A DNA stretch of 5,838 bases. It comes from Anaerolineae bacterium (GTDB lineage: Bacteria > Chloroflexota > Anaerolineae > CG2-30-64-16). The stretch lies in the NCBI GenBank assembly GCA_025454565.1, contig JALOOE010000527.1, forward strand, positions 1 to 5,838, written 5' to 3'. The translations under genes and the position numbers were made by a program. The notes beneath the pieces are model-generated. The model had not been told where the DNA came from. It saw nothing but the letters and a program-made list of their open reading frames with translations, and did not search any database. Below, one piece after another: positions 5,439 through 5,838 of the stretch (positions within the stretch are counted from its first letter, which is position 1; every line of letters starts with the position of its first letter).

Positions 5439-5467
5439 AGTATAGCCGACGCGCGAGCCGGTGTCAA
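5439..5467 (-). promoter_or_regulatory. Promoter of the secreted-protein gene, leaderless architecture
   Basis: On the minus strand TTGACA (5467-5462), 17 bp, TATACT (5444-5439): perfect -35, optimal spacing, 5-of-6 -10. Only six bases (TCCCTC) separate the -10 box from ATG at 5432, so transcription should start at or beside the A of the ATG. No Shine-Dalgarno fits. This fixes the translation start at 5432. Confidence 0.8.
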
Positions 5468-5501
5468 AAGCGTCGGCGCTCACGCAAACCCTACGTGCAG
5501 T

Positions 5502-5530
5502 TTGACGCCAAGTCCCAGGGATCATATACT
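5502..5530 (+). promoter_or_regulatory. Promoter of lysA
   Basis: TTGACG (5502-5507), 17 bp, TATACT (5525-5530). The predicted start near 5537 leaves a leader of about 27 nt, too short for a lysine riboswitch. It is divergent from the promoter at 5439-5467, with 34 bp between the two -35 boxes. Confidence 0.8.
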
Positions 5531-5563
5531 CTCTCGCAAGAAAGAATACAAGCAGGAGAAACT

Positions 5564-5838
5564 ATGCTCGGCAAGTTGTGGCCCATCGGTGCGCGCACCG
5601 ACGAGGAGGGGGAGCTATGGCTCGGCGGCTGCGCTGTCTCAGGGCTGGCCAAGACGTTCGGCACACCGCTCTATGTCTTCGATGCAACCACCCTGCGCAC
5701 TCGCGCCCGCGCCTATCAGGAAGCGCTGCGGCGGCACTACCCGGCTACGGCGCAGGCTGCCTATGCATCCAAAGCCTATCTATGCCTGGCGATCGCGCAG
5801 CTCTTCGAGAAAGAAGGGCTGGATCTGGACGTCGTCTC
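5564..5838 (+). CDS. lysA: Diaminopimelate decarboxylase (5' part; continues beyond window)
   Basis: The first 91 codons are present. The enzyme removes CO2 from meso-diaminopimelate to give L-lysine, the last step of the lysine pathway, using pyridoxal phosphate in the cytoplasm. Diagnostic parts are FGTPLYVFD (32-40), the strand AYASKAYLC (66-74) with K70 as the Schiff-base lysine, and EGLDLDVVS at the right edge, which in the family continues into the SGGE segment. An AGGAG ribosome binding site (5554-5558) sits 5 nt before the ATG, and a good promoter lies upstream. Related fold-III decarboxylases for arginine or ornithine share the fold, but the FGTPLYVFD and EGLDLDVVS wording is typical of LysA. 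Confidence 0.93.
   Translation, partial: MLGKLWPIGARTDEEGELWLGGCAVSGLAKTFGTPLYVFDATTLRTRARAYQEALRRHYPATAQAAYASKAYLCLAIAQLFEKEGLDLDVV

Noticed and set aside
5433..5525. Upstream extension of the secreted protein starting at 5525
   Set aside because: The extra 31 residues are not signal-like, and the region contains a consensus promoter for the shorter gene plus the divergent lysA promoter.
5531..5563. Lysine riboswitch before lysA
   Set aside because: The predicted leader is only about 27 nt, far too short for a lysine aptamer.

Overview
The window is GC-rich bacterial DNA (roughly 60% G+C) and looks like a member of the Chloroflexota (Anaerolineae/Caldilineae-like). The best pointers are a secreted protein with a long Pro-Thr linker and a C-terminal membrane anchor, a style common in that phylum, and an RsgA with a long N-terminal extension. 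The lineage is an inference from style, not from a marker gene.

Layout, left to right. Positions 1-675 (minus) hold the N-terminal 225 codons of a metallo-beta-lactamase-fold hydrolase that runs off the left edge. It has a consensus promoter (TTGACA-18-TATAAT) and AT-rich palindromes at the transcription start. Divergent to it, a second strong promoter (TTGACA-17-TATGCT, 806-834) drives a 25-codon peptide gene (887-964) with an excellent Shine-Dalgarno. It is followed by two near-duplicate intrinsic terminators (998-1038 and 1101-1130). Next comes rsgA (1181-2383), the ribosome-assembly GTPase, starting with TTG and with no evident promoter of its own. Then a histidine phosphatase (2483-3139) overlaps a nitrilase-family hydrolase (3124-4065) by 16 bp. 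Positions 4085-4330 carry a frameshifted relic of an ABC-exporter ATPase domain. On the minus strand, 5432-4425 encodes the secreted Pro-Thr-rich protein. The right edge holds the first 91 codons of lysA (diaminopimelate decarboxylase), divergent from the secreted protein.

How the parts may work together. The phosphatase and nitrilase are very probably co-translated. The peptide gene plus tandem terminators in front of a promoterless rsgA looks like a leader/attenuation arrangement, although a free-standing small-peptide transcript is equally compatible with the sequence. Two genes (secreted protein, phosphatase) have a -10 box ending 6 nt before the ATG and no usable ribosome binding site, which suggests leaderless mRNAs. 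The remaining genes are ordinary housekeeping or metabolic functions with no obvious shared pathway. No CRISPR array, tRNA, rRNA, insertion sequence or phage gene was seen.
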